A stretch of 64,000 bases of DNA, taken from the NCBI GenBank assembly GCA_002914845.1, contig JXTC01000193.1:359588-423587 (forward strand). Direction: 5' to 3'. Under the pieces are notes generated by a model, which saw only the letters and a program-made list of their open reading frames with translations, was not told the DNA's origin and did not search any database. Below, one piece after another: positions 20,381-32,010 of this stretch; the first letter of the stretch is position 1, and each line of letters opens with the position of its first letter. The DNA is from Trema orientale. Its lineage: Eukaryota > Streptophyta > Magnoliopsida > Rosales > Cannabaceae. The translations under genes and the position numbers were made by a program.

Positions 20381-22918
20381 ATGAAAAAGGTCAGTTTTCT
20401 CTTCTCTTTTCTTATTTATTTCTTATATATGAGAACCCTCTGAAATTGTCATGACCGAAAAGAACTTGGAATTAAATATAGAAACTAGAAATATAGAACC
20501 ATAGGATTCTCATGTTAGACCATTTCTGCATCTCTTTGAATATATATAAAAGACCGGATTAATAAGACGAATCGAATGACGAAAGTATAGACGAACTCGC
20601 ATACTCAGATCGAAAATAGTTGTCGGCGCATATTTTTAGGGTTTATAGCCCTAATTTGCTTGCATATAGTGAGTGTACCTGCAAAAAATAGACTAATACG
20701 CCTATTTCTCGGTCGCATTTAGGTTAGTAAATCAATATATAATTTTACCTGTAGAATGATGCTCGCATAGGATTAAATACTTCCTATTTTATTTTTCAGA
20801 TGTCTAGTAGTGAAGAGTTTGGGGAGGGAAATGCGTTCTCTGGCGAATCGTTATTCTCCGATGCAAGCACGAAAACTAGCTCTATAGATCTTGATGACTA
20901 TATAGAACACCCTAAAGTAGAGATAACTGGGACTAGGCAAAGTAGTCCTCGCATAGGCGACCTTCCCCAAGACCAGTGGCCTCAACATATTAGGGACGCT
21001 CTTGAATATGTGAGAGGGTACCAGTATGTAGAGGGAGATTGGTCTTGTACTAACATAAAGACGAGCTGTAACACAAAGAAGCTCGAAAAGATCATCCGTA
21101 ACTATAACATCAACGTACTACTCCGTGTTCCCACAGAATTCAATCGACCACACACTCTTCCTCGCGGTATTGCCTCATTCTCAGAAGCAGTTTTCAGATG
21201 CGGCGTCCACCTCCGACTTCATCCATACATCAAATCTATCGTCAACTATTACGGAGTCGTCCGTTATCAATTAACCCAAAATACCTATAGATATATGGTA
21301 GGTTTGTACATACTTTACCATAAACTTAGTTTAGGACCACCCACTCCTGAAGAATTCGCTTAGTTCTACCAAGTGAAGTCGAACCCTTCAGATTTTGGTT
21401 TCTTTTATGCGAGCAAATGGTCGAATCAGGCCATAAAGACCATTCACAGAGTTCGCAATAATATGAAAAAATGGAAAAATCCATTCTTCCACTTCGATTA
21501 CGCTGAGAACGGGTTCTTTCAAAACCCTGGTAAGTGGTTCTCTACCTTGACTTGTACTCTATAAATGTGCTTTTCTTGATCGCATTTATATTTCATCGCA
21601 GACAACAAAGAGCGCTCAGGACTCAACGAGGCACAGCTCGCAAGGGTATACAAGATCAACGACCTTCCAGTAGAAGAATTTGACTGGAAGAAGCTTAGGA
21701 CTTCCCTAAAGGTGCCACGCTTCCCTACTCCGCGAACTGTCCATCGAAACCCTCGAGCTCGAAGAAGAAGAAATCGAGGAGGCAGGAAGAAAGGGTGCTT
21801 CGTCTTCCAAATCCAGGAAACGAAAAACACCTTCTACTCCCCACGTCGAACCACCATCTCCCGAAGCTCCATCTCCTTCATCCTCCCAACCATAAGAAGG
21901 TAAATTTTTTTATCATTTTTTTTTTTGCATTACATCGCATGCTAATTAATTCTTGTACAAAAATGACTATCGGTAGCGGACTGCGAGCACCGCCTTCAAC
22001 ACTGGGGTCGATAAAATCTAAAAAGTCCAGACAACACGCCTCCAACAAAGGGAAAAGAGAAGGTCGACTCTTCTAAAAAGAGAAAAGTCACCTTCGAGGA
22101 CGTCCCGACCAGCTCGCCTCCTTCTCAACCCTCCAAGTCCGCGAGCCAGCCTGAGCCTTCCAAAGAGCTAGCTACTTCCTCTGCGGGAGTTAGCCAGACA
22201 AACAAGGACGAAGAGATCCTCGCATAACTTTGTCAACTACCAGAAAAGGCTGGCCTGAGTGCGGCCTTCATTGATCGCTTTACCTCTGAGGAATCATGGG
22301 AAAGAATGAAGAAAAGATCTCCTAGGGTCGTATTCAGTGCCGCAATGCGAATGCTCGCAAATGTAATTTTCTCAGTTTCTTTAAATTCTTCGACGCTTTC
22401 CTTACACTAATATGTTTATACCTCAGACTGCTGCAGCTGCTGTGCTAATGTATGATCCAGTCCTCAAGTGCATGGAAGAAAGCGAAAAGGTCAAAGAAAT
22501 GACCCAAGTACTTGAGGGCCTTAAGAAGACTTACGAGGAAGAGAAGAATTCCTTCGAGTCAGAGAAGAAGCAGCTGCAGGAGGATCTAGAGAAGGAGAAG
22601 CTCGAGAAGGAGAAGCTCGAAGAAAGAGTCAAGGATCTTGAAAAAACTATCTCCGAGCATCCGGATGCTTTGAAGAAGGCAGCCGAAGAAGCAGGTCGTA
22701 AAGCAGTAGAGGACTTCAGAGCTACTAAAGTCAAGAAACTCGAAGAAAAAGCTAGCGACATTGCCTCTTCGACCATTATTTATAATATATACTACAAGCA
22801 TCCGGAGTTCGACTTTTCTATCCTTGGTGAGGACGTCGTCGAGCTCGTCAATAGCTGGAAGGAGGCAGAAGCTGTAGAGAAGGCGGCAGAGACGGGAGCG
22901 AGCACTTCTGCGCAATAA
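20381..22918 (+). pseudogene. Element 2 antisense spliced gene (plant 'gypsy-type transposon' protein), broken
   Basis: Runs opposite to element 2. Proposed exons: 20381-20389 (MKK, or untranslated), 20800-21529 (MSSSEEFGEG), 21602-21899, 21961-22362, 22427-22918. Introns are 20390-20799, 21530-21601, 21900-21960 and 22363-22426. Exon 2 carries FNRPHTLPRGIASFSEAVFR and LHPYIKSIVNYYGV, resembling the plant 'putative gypsy type transposon' family (PF04195-like, from memory). Exon 3 ends in a Lys/Arg/Ser-rich stretch. Exon 5 is a Lys/Glu coiled coil with HPEFDFSILGEDVVELVNSW and stop TAA at 22916. Damage: TAG at 21361, frameshifts in exons 3 and 4, TAA near the exon 3 end, and an acceptor changed from CAG (element 1) to CAA at 21958-21960. 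Its function is unknown. Confidence 0.8.
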
Positions 22919-23632
22919 ACATTGTTATTTTATAATATTAAAGACAAATGCGGGCTTGTCCCATTAATATATTATTTTTTTAATTAAGTTTTTATTCGTC
23001 AAATGTTTATTCCTTGCAAAACGAAAACAAAATTTTCATTGCATAAATAATATAAACATGCATAATTTAACCAAGTAGTCAATCACCAAGTGACTGATCA
23101 GTACACTATTGCGATTCGAATCTGACTAACTTAAAATGAGTTTTAAGTGTTAGGATAGGTTAGGTCGCTTAAGAAAAACAACGATCGTGAGTGATACTAA
23201 CTCAATATGTTTTTCAAAAGTTCTACGTCAAAAATATAATAAAGCAAGATATCACATCGAACAATGAACGTTTTGCTTAGTTTCTTTGCTGTTCGAGGAG
23301 AGAAATTGCGTAATACGATATGCTATGGCATGAAGCGAGGAGAAAATCCTAAGATTTTAAGAAATTTTAGATATTCGGTGCTCCAAAATTCCGACCCCTC
23401 TAGATGAACGTTTTGCATAGTTCCTTAGGAAGCGAGTAGGAGATGACGATCTGATCCTAGTGCCCCCCGAGTTTTATGGTGTTCGAAGACTGCCATAAAA
23501 CTATAAAAGTCGAACAAAACCATCAAACACAATAAATCGAAGCATCAAGAAATAACATCTTTATTGATGAATTCCGATAAATAACAGGATGTCTCAGGCA
23601 TCTTTCGAAGATATGAAAATATACATGAAGAT
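22919..23632. other. Element 2 spacer between antisense gene and integrase
   Basis: Non-coding and collinear with 10581-11337 of element 1. The antisense gene and pol converge here. Confidence 0.6.
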
Positions 23633-24892
23633 TTACTGATAATATCGACAAAGTTGCTCTGCATTCCACGCATGTTCGATCTTTTGTCTTCCAGTGCGGG
23701 CAAGCTTGTAAGTCCTAGGTCGAATGATGGTATCAATAACATATGGTCCTTCCCAAGAAAGTCCAAATACACCAGCACCTTGCTCTTTAGTGTTGGGTAA
23801 AACTTGTCGAAGAACAAGATCACCAACTTCGAATTCTCTATTTTTAACTTTAGAATTGTAATATCGAGCAGTGCGCTTTTGGTATAATGCGATCCGTAAT
23901 TGAGACTGTTCGCGCCTTTCCTCTAAAAGATCGAGCTCAATCCTCATTAATTCATTATTCTGTTCTTGCTCGTATGTTGATCGTCGTAGAGAGCTCGCAC
24001 CAATTTCAACTGGAACCATTACTTTGTAGCTGTAAGCTAAGAAGAACGGAATTTCTCCAGTAGTGGTTCGTTGGGTGGTGCGATAAGCCCATAATACTTC
24101 GGGGAGTATCTCTGGCCAGGCTCCTTTGTGTTCTTCTAACTTTGTCTTCAAGTTTTGCTTAAGTATTTTGTTTATAGCTTCCACTTGACCATTGGCTTGT
24201 GGATGGACAACTGCGGAGAAACTTTTCTTGATGCCTAAGTTATCGCAGAAGTTGCGAAACTCGTCGCAGTCGAATTATTTTTCGTTATCAGAAATTATTG
24301 TGTGCGGTATACCATAACGACAGATTATTAATTTGTAAACAAAATCTATCATCTTCTTCGCAGAAATGGTACTTAAAGCTTCAGCTTCTGTCCACTTGGT
24401 GAAGTAATCTACTGCGACCACTGTATATTTCAATCCACCTCGTGCCTGTGGGAGTGCCTCAATAATATCTATTCCCCAGACTGCGAATGGCCATGGGCTA
24501 GTCATTGAAGTTAAAGGAATAGGTGGCATTCATGGAACAGTTGCAAATCGCTGGCATTTGTCGCATTTTCGAGCAAATTCCATCGCATCTTTCTTCATAG
24601 TAGGCCAAAAATAACCTTGTCTGAGAATCTTATTCGCAGGTGCCTGCCCCCCAGAATGATTTCTGCATATCCCTTCATGAATTTCCTTCGTAATGTAGTG
24701 TGCTTGTTCTTCGTCAACACACAGCAATAATGGCGAGCTGAAACTTCTTCGATAAAGTTTTTCATGATAAATAATATAGCGAGCTGCCTTCATCCTAAGT
24801 CTCTTTGCATCATCTTTATTCTCGGGAAGTTCACCATTTTGTAAATACTTCATTATGAGATCCATCCATGTAGGTTTCTGATGTACGGGCAT
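23633..24892 (-). pseudogene. Element 2 integrase, broken
   Basis: The zinc-binding part has HEGICRNH and KCDKCQ. The core has VDYFTKWTEAEAL (Asp), ISDNEK (second Asp) and NGQVEAINKIL (Glu). All three catalytic acids are visible. The C-terminal part ends NAEQLCRYYQ with a natural stop at 23633-23635. Internal stops lie between 24892 and 24184: after ATVP near 24530, and after SDNEK near 24275. The domain is in a different frame from aRNH, because of a frameshift near 24895. Confidence 0.9.
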
Positions 24893-24954
24893 GTTACTTG
24901 AGGCTCCACTTCGATGTTTGGTTTTACTAGGAATTCAACTGGAACTACATTCAA

Positions 24955-25365
24955 TAGTTCTGCGTCTTTTGTCGAGGCGAGCTTGGCTAGAGCATCCGCT
25001 TGAGTATTTTTAGTTTGAGGAAGAAGTTGAATACTGTGGGCAGAAAATATCGAGAATAATCGTTGCACCTCCTATAAATAGGCCAGCATTTTTCCTCCTC
25101 TCGCTTGATAATTGCCAATCACTTGACAAACTACCAACTAGGAGTCACTATATAATTCGATCATCTTGACCTTTATTTCTTGTGCGAGCTTGAGTCTGGC
25201 TATCAATGCTTCATATTCTGCCTCATTCTTTGATGCTGGAAATCCAAATCGGAGTGCACAATGAATACTATGCCCTTCAGGACTAATTAGCATTAAGCTC
25301 GCACCTGCTCCGCTCTCATTTGACGACCCGTCGACATATAGTTTCCATAACCTTGATAAGTCCAA
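24955..25365 (-). pseudogene. Element 2 archaeal-type RNase H (aRNH)
   Basis: LYVDGSSNESGAGASLML, SKNEAEYEALIARL, YSDS and NTQADALAKLAS mark the fold and its acidic residues. A TAG follows YSDS at about 25138 and another stop lies near 25070. This is the second RNase H typical of Tat elements. Confidence 0.85.
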
Positions 25366-25439
25366 AGTAGGTTTTTCGACTACTTCGGTGGGAAGATTGA
25401 CATCATAAGTAAACTCTGCAATAAAATCTGCAAGAGCCT

Positions 25440-27235
25440 GACCTTTTATCGCAACACGAGGTCAAAAATTAATGTCGAATTGGCTCAACTCAACTGCCCA
25501 CTTAAGTAGTCGTCCCGATGCTTCTGGTTTTTGTAAGACCTGCTTCAGTGGAAAATTTGTAAAAACCTCAATGGAATGAGCATGAAAATAAGGTTGAAGT
25601 TTTCTGGATGCGATAACAAGTACCAACGCCAACTTCTCCATCTCTGGATATCTTGTTTCGGCATCGAGTAATCTCTTACTTACGTAATAGACAGGTCGCT
25701 GTATATTTTCTTCTTCTCGAATTAATGCGGCACTTGTTGCGTATTTAGAAACAGCGAGATATAAGTACAGCGTTTCCCCCGATTTTGGCTTTGACAAGAG
25801 TGGAGGAGAACCCAAGTGTTTCTTTAATTCTTAAAACGCCTGCTCACACTTCTCAGTCCACTCAAACTTCTTCGATCCTTTCAATACTTCGAAGAATGGT
25901 TGGCATTTATCAGTAGATCTAGATACAAATCGACTTAGTGTGGCCACTCTCCCCGCCAAACTCTGCACGTCTTTTGGTTTACGAGGCGACTGCATGTCAA
26001 TTAGCGCTTGAATTTTTTGTGGATTAGGTTCAATGCCTCGTTGGTTGACCATAAATCCCAGAAATTTCCCGGATCCTACACCAAACGCACATTTTTGGGG
26101 ATTTAGCTTCATCTGGTACTTTCGGAGAATTTTGAACATCTCATCGAGATGTTTGANNNNNNNNNNNNNNNNNNNNNNNNNNNNNNNNNNNNNNNNNNNN
26201 NNNNNNNNNNNNNNNNNNNNNNNNNNNNNNNNNNNNNNNNNNNNNNNNNNNNNNNNNNNNNNNNNNNNNNNNNNNNNNNNNNNNNNNNNNNNNNNNNNNN
26301 NNNNNNNNNNNNNNNNNNNNNNNNNNNNNNNNNNNNNNNNNNNNNNNNCCGGATCCTACACCAAACGCACATTTTTGGGGATTTAGCTTCATCTGGTACT
26401 TTCGGAGAATTTTGAACATCTCATCGAGATGTTTGACATGATCTTTAGCTCTCTTCGACTTCACTAGCATGTTATCAATGTATACTTCCATTGTCTTGCC
26501 AATTTGTTTAGCAAACATCATATTGACAAGACGTTGATAAGTTGCTCCTGTGTTGATGAGTCTGAAAGGCATCTTCTTATAGCAATACAACCCTCGATCA
26601 GTAATGAACGAAGTATGTTCTTCATCTAACTCGTACATAAGAATCTAGTTATATCCAGAATATACGTCTATAAAGCTTAAAAATTCGTGTCCGGACGTCG
26701 CATCTATAAGCTGATCGATTCTTGGGAGTGGGAAACTGTCCTTCGGGCAGGCTTTGTTGAGATCAGTGAAATCGATACAAGTTCTCCACTTTCCGTTGGG
26801 TTTCTTTACTAAAACTGGGTTCGCGAGCCAGTTTGGGCAAAAAGATTCCCTGATAAATCTGATTTCGAGCAGCTTGTCCACCTCTTCCTTTAACGCAACA
26901 TAACGTTCTGGGTCCATCGCCCTTCTTTTCTGATGCACTGGCTTTTTTGTTGCATCTATGTTGAGGCGATGGCACATGACATTCAGATCAATCCCCACCA
27001 TATCTGAATGTTGCCATGCAAAGACATTCAGATTCGATTTTAGAAAGGCGATCATTGTAGCTCGCACGGGTTCCTGAAGTTTAACCCCGATTTTAAGCAC
27101 CTTTGAAGACTCATCGATTGACAAATCTTCCAGATCTTCTATAGGTCCAGTTTTGACCTCTTCATCGATTTCTCGAGGATCGAGATCTTCGACTGACGCT
27201 TTAGTCGATGCTTCACTTTGTAACTGGACCATCAT
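25440..27235 (-). pseudogene. Element 2 reverse transcriptase and RNase H, broken, spanning an assembly gap
   Basis: RT blocks KPNGKWRTCIDFTDLNKACP, FPLPRIDQL and MPFRLINTGATYQ are clear. The catalytic box is YIDN (26471-26482), so the second Asp is lost. A TAG replaces Gln after SGYN at about 26643. RNase H (25462-25815) has YLYLAVSKYATSAALIREEE and YYVSKRLLDAETRYP. The N gap 26157-26348 interrupts the thumb region; see the gap entry. Removing 280 bp (gap plus one repeat copy) would leave a single frame, which supports a gap artefact. Confidence 0.88.
26069..26436. other. Assembly gap (192 N) flanked by an 88-bp direct duplication
   Basis: N occupies 26157-26348. The 88 bases before it (26069-26156) are repeated exactly after it (26349-26436), both coding for the same RT segment (motif KCAFGVGS). 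An overlap that the assembler failed to merge explains this better than a real duplication. The 280 bp of excess is 1 mod 3, exactly the frame offset seen between the RT frames on the two sides. Confidence 0.9.
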
Positions 27236-27310
27236 TGTGCGAGGTGTTACATCTTTTGCTGCGAGCTTCAGTAAATTATTATCACAAGTTAGTGCGTCGT
27301 ATTGGTTACC

Positions 27311-27718
27311 TCATACTTCGCCCACACAGTGCTGTGTAGGGAACTTTATGGCGAGATGATAAATTAAAGTCACAGCTCGAAGTTCCCTTAGAGTTGGTCT
27401 TCCTAATACAGCATTAAATGCAGAGGGACAATCTACAACCAAAAATTGAGTCATTACCATTGAAACTCTAGGATAGGTTCCGACATTAACCATTAGCTCG
27501 ATCGTGCCCCTAGGCATTATGTTATCCCCAGTAAATCTGTAGAGTAGAGTGATAGTGGGTTTTAAGTCGGAGTCACTCAACCCCATCTTCTTGAAGGCGT
27601 CATAGTATAGGATGTCAACAGCACTTCCATTATTGATCAGTACTCGCCATAGTTGAGTACTTCCACAATTGATCTTAATGACTAGTGCGTCATTATGCGG
27701 GTAATGGACTTCCCTCAC
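27311..27718 (-). pseudogene. Element 2 aspartic protease
   Basis: Contains LINNGSAVDILYYDAF, in which the catalytic Asp of the usual D-N-G-S is Asn, then the full length to VVDCPSAFNAVLGRPTL. It keeps the 32 residues that element 1 lost. The frame is shared with gag and RT. A stop at about 27309 separates it from RT. Confidence 0.82.
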
Positions 27719-27964
27719 TTCCTGCTCCGTGAAGGTGATGTCTATATCAGGTACCCGTTGAAGTTTTCGTGGCCGCTACTCAAGATGCATGACGTTGGTC
27801 AATGGCTGCTATCGAGCTTCTCTCGCATATCTATCTTGTGCCCTCCTCGAATCTCCTCCAACATGCGGTCCTCCGAAAATAGTTCGCACTTCACGCTGTA
27901 CTTCGGGCTGTCGCTGCTAGTTTTCTCCTCTTCTTTCATTATTTTGCCGGGTATACTGTCGTAA

Positions 27965-29742
27965 TCACCCTTCTTTAATTAATCTTTCGATCTCATCTTT
28001 TAGAGCATAACAGTTGTTGGTATCATGCCCAATATCATTGTGATATCGGCAAAATTTATTGGGATCACGTTTCGCTCTTTCCCGTTTGATTGGCTCCAGT
28101 TGACGATATCGCTCCTGCTGATTAGTGACCGCATAGATATGATCTATGGGTGCGCTCAGCTCAGTATAGTTGTTGAATCTCATGGAAGCCTTTGGAACTT
28201 CTTGCCTCTTCAATTCGGGCTGCTTCTCAGTTTGCTGCTCGCCTTTTCTCTTGTTCGACTTTTTATAATTGTTGTTGGTCGTGGTCGTATCTTTAGTTGA
28301 ATCTTTTCCTCCTCCCTTCATCTTGTGAAGATTCTCACGTGAAGATTCCACTCTTAGATGACGGCCAACTCGTCGATAGAAGTCCTCAAGAGTTCTACAT
28401 TCCCGTTCGAGCAGCTCTTCCCAGAGTTTAGTTTCAGCTTGTACCCCAGCCATCAGCAGAGTTAAGACTCCTCCTTCAGGCGGGTTACTTACTTTCGCCA
28501 ATTCTAGGTAAAGCGGTTGAGATAAGATCGTAGAGTCTCCTCTGGACCTTGTCGAATGGCAGACAAACTGATTAATGGAACAGTGAAATTTTTGGCAACC
28601 TGAAACTGTCTTAAGAATGCAGTTTGAAGTTGTTGCCAAGACGAGATCGAACCGGGCTGGAGTCCTCGAAACCACTTCTTCGCTGCTCCAGTGAGGGTTA
28701 CAGCAAAACATCTACATCGTGCGAGGTCATCGACCCGATGGAGCTCTATCAGATCGCTGAAGTGATCCATATGGTCCTGTGGATCAGTTTTCCCATCAAA
28801 AGTGTTTATGGTGGGAAGTTTAAATCCAGCAGGCAAGGCAGCGGCTCGAACTTCCTCGTTGAATGGCAATTGACGATATCCATCCACGAGGTCATCATCC
28901 CAACCGGCAATTGTCTCTAATGCAATCCTCAAATTATGAACATCAATATTTGGAGGAAGAGCATTAATTGGTGGTTAGGGTGGTCTTTGATCGTTGTTGC
29001 GATGTGTTGCAGCAATTTGGTTAGGCAGGGTCTGCTGCGACCTTTGTGAAGACTCTACTGTAATAGCGTGATGAGATCGACTTTGATTGTGATGGTGCAA
29101 TGTAAATTGCTCACAGCTACGTTGCTGCTCTAAGTGTTGTCTTAGGTCTATATGATTCTGCCTAGGTTCTCTGCTAATTTTTTCGAAGACGCTCCTTGAT
29201 TGACGATTCTACTCGCTGCCTCGATGATCTCGATTGACAGTTGCTCTCCTGGAAGGTTGTTCACGATCAGTGCTTGAACTCCCAGTACCAGATTCTTGGG
29301 GCAAGTCCGTGACTTTGCCTTTGCCCTTAGAGGTGCGATCTATGTGACACTCCTGTTGGGCTCTGGGCTGGTCACGGTTTCCTGCCTCTCGGATCCGAAT
29401 TCCTCTCTCTGGTTGCCGAGAAGGGCGATCTCTGGGGTGTCCTTGTTGTGGTGGAGTGACCATCTGTCCTTCGGTAAGTCGTCGCAGAGAATCTTTATTC
29501 TGGTTAGTGACTTGCTGAAGGTTTACCAGAGCATCCTCTATTCGATCTTGTCTTTGGTTAATGTTCTCTGGTGCGGTCGTGACAAGTTGATTCTGAGTGG
29601 GGTCGACCTGTGCAGCAGCAGTGTTTTGGGGTTGGTTTTGGCTAACTCCAGTATTCCTGGTAGTGTTTCTGGTATTTACTATTGTTGAAGAAACAAGATT
29701 GACAAACGTCTTTTGCTGGAATAGCCCTCCTTCTAGCGCCAA
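27965..29742 (-). pseudogene. Element 2 gag, start codon lost
   Basis: The position of the element 1 start ATG reads ATA here (AACAATAGTAAATACC on the minus strand, about 29680), so the normal initiator is gone. The gag domain has FDGKTDPQDHMDHFSDLIEL and AAKKWFRGLQPGSISSW (28504-28932). A frameshift occurs near 28505. The C-terminal knuckle is KFCRYHNDIGHDTNNCYALK. A TGA follows LIKEG near 27963. Confidence 0.88.
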
Positions 29743-29743
29743 T

Positions 29744-30353
29744 TGTTGACGGAGGTTTTGTCAATAATGAATATAGAAAATTGCAAGATGTGGCTTGTGT
29801 GTGAAAAGGGTTGATAAATTAAAGCAAATAAGGAGACACAAATTTTATAGTGGTTCAGCTCCAAAAAAGGTGAGCCTACGTCCACTGTTCTTCACTATTT
29901 TCTAGAGAATTACAAAAGTTTCTCTAAGCCTCAAGGTGAGAGCAAAGAGAGAAGTAAGAGAGAATTACAGAGTGTAGTGAAGTAATTGCGTCGTGTCCAA
30001 TAATGAGATTGAGCCCCCTTTATATAGGTGAGAGAGGCTCAATGTTTCCCAATTACACAAAAGGTAAGTGCATAATCAGAAAATACAATTTCGAGTAACA
30101 ATATATAATCGGGTAACTTCTCAAATTAAATAAAGGAACTACTCGATCTCCATTAAAAAGCTCGTTTCTTTTTCTTTGTGAACTACTCATTTGATGAAGC
30201 TAGAACTGGTTTCCTTTTTCATGCTGGTCGCACCTATTATATCTGGAGGAGGTCGCACTTTAATCTTAGAAAACATATGTGTGGCCTGATGTAGACCAAT
30301 CGTCGACTTTCCTCTTTCGTCATTGACTGATGTGGATTTAAGATCGCATAACA
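29744..30353 (-). repeat. Element 2 5' LTR
   Basis: 610 bp. The TATA box TATATAAA lies at 30019-30026 (minus). Followed on the right by CTCTC, the target duplication. The primer site abuts it at 29729-29743. Confidence 0.95.
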
Positions 30354-30358
30354 CTCTC

Positions 30359-30689
30359 CATCTAGATCCCCTACAGCTCGACTATTTTTTCATAGTTCTA
30401 GCTACTCGTATTTTACTTTCCCAAGTATAGCCATTCTCTCTACAATTATTGGTCGCTTGCAGAGGCAATTGTAGAGGCAGATTGTTTATCGATCTCCTTT
30501 CGTTGGCCACTGGTTGACTTGTTCGTTAGATATTTCCCTTATGTCTTCTCAAATTTTTAGAATACAACCATTGAGGGGTTGACGATCACTTTCTTTGAGA
30601 ATTATGGCGACTTTGGCTTGCATGAGATATTGGGACAACGACCACCTTCTTTGAGAATTTTGGTGACTCAGGTTTGCCTGGTTATCTCA
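30359..30689. other. Element 3 internal remnant right of element 2
   Basis: No open frame or family is recognised. It continues the element 3 sequence interrupted at 19185. Confidence 0.4.
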
Positions 30690-31998
30690 TTATCTTTGTC
30701 TTCTTCGTGTTCCTTTTCTTCTTAGTGGTTCCTCAGATTTCGACAGGTCCATCGTATCATACGCATTATCCACTCCCATGTACTTTTTCACCCTTTGGTA
30801 AAAATCTCCTATGTTCATGTAGTAGACCTTGTGTAGATTTCTCGAGAGAGTGGTGTTTAAGCGGACACCTACCGCCAGTGCCATTAGCATTCCTCCCTCA
30901 GAAACCTTTGTAACCTTTGCAGCCTTCTCATCGAACCTTTTAAGATAGGACTTGAGGCTCTCATTCTCCTACTAGTGCCAGACAAAGAGTCGAATAGGCT
31001 CGTGAGGCTTGGAACTGGCGAATGAAGTCTCAGGAAAATTATTGTCATGAGGTGATAGATTCTTCGAGAAACTTCTTATACCACTTCTTTGTCCCCTTTG
31101 CGAGAGTGATCGCAAAGCACGGGCATTGCGCTAGGGGCTGTACTCGGTTCAACTCCATCAGGTTGTTGAACGTGTCTAAGTGCTCACGAGGGTCTGCCTT
31201 TCCATCGTATGGTGTAATGGATGGCATTCTGAATCCATTTGGTGTGTCTTGTATCTCTGGGATTGAGGGAAAATAGTCCTCTTTAATATGATATTCTTCG
31301 CGAGTTATCAGTTGATTGGGCTTGTTCCTCATACTTGTGAGCTCCTCCTCGAATGGCTAGTTTCTTATGGTGACCATAGCAGTCGAACTCCTGCTAGTCA
31401 TAGTTTGCGAGGTGTTCACTCTCTACTGCTTCAAACAATCACAAAGGTCGCTTCCATGCTCGCAATCTAGGTCATCTGCTGATCGTCTAACCCTCTTAAA
31501 CATGCTTCTTGCCACTCGAGTATGGGTCACTTCTCTACGATGCTCGCTGTGGTTCCTTTTGTGAGGAGGGCGAGGGGGTAAATCCCTTGTCGTAGTCCTT
31601 TGGCTAGTCAAGCTTGTTAGGGCCACAGCTCTTTTTCGACCTCTCGAGCTGCTGGTTTGGGAATGATGAAGGGCTAGCCGCCTTAGGGTGATAGGACGAC
31701 CTCGAATCTTATCACTACAATTTGCAGCTTGCATCATGGCTACAAGCTGCTCATGGTGGGTATTCCTCCTACCCGTTAACTCCTCAAACATGGTCTATAT
31801 TAAGTTCATGGTGTAGAGCTCTCTGGCCTTGAGATCGGCCAGATCAACGGTGAGGCCAGCACCTTCCATCGACTCTTTTCCTACTGGACGCCGCCTCGTT
31901 TTTGCCATGTTGGGGTCCTCAACAGTATAACCCGTGGTGCATTCTTGGTGGTCTGCTACTTCAGTCATTGTAGCGCTGTCACATTGGCAGACGGGCAA
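30690..31998 (-). pseudogene. Element 3 gag fragment
   Basis: Minus-strand pieces in order: 31998-31795 (MAKTRRRPVGKESMEGAG), 31791-31423 (Arg/Ser-rich), 31332-31045 (gag domain) and 30890-30690. The gag domain shows GFRMPSITPYDGKADPREHL, DTFNNLMELNRV and KGTKKWYKKF. This matches the pattern of Tat and Athila-type gags, but the sequence is clearly distinct from elements 1, 2 and 5. Stops and shifts separate the pieces, and no protease or RT follows. A degenerate primer-site-like TTTGCCCGTCTGCCAA lies at about 31984-31999. Confidence 0.7.
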
Positions 31999-32010
31999 AT
32001 CCCTGACGCA

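Larger units (their letters stand above)
19186..30353 (-). mobile_element. Element 2: complete, inactivated Ty3/gypsy Tat-type LTR retrotransposon
   Basis: 11,168 bp including an N gap. Two 610-bp LTRs (19186-19795 and 29744-30353) are flanked by a perfect 5-bp duplication, CTCTC (19181-19185 and 30354-30358). Gene order and protein sequences match element 1, but the LTRs are clearly diverged between the two elements, so they are subfamilies. By my eye count its own LTRs differ at about 21 positions (3.4%), making it younger than element 1. Fewer stops are present, but gag lacks its start codon and the reverse transcriptase has lost a catalytic Asp. It lies inside element 3. Confidence 0.95.

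Noticed and set aside
26069..26436. A real tandem duplication within reverse transcriptase
   Set aside because: The two copies are identical and border an N gap, and removing one copy plus the gap restores the frame. An assembly artefact is simpler.
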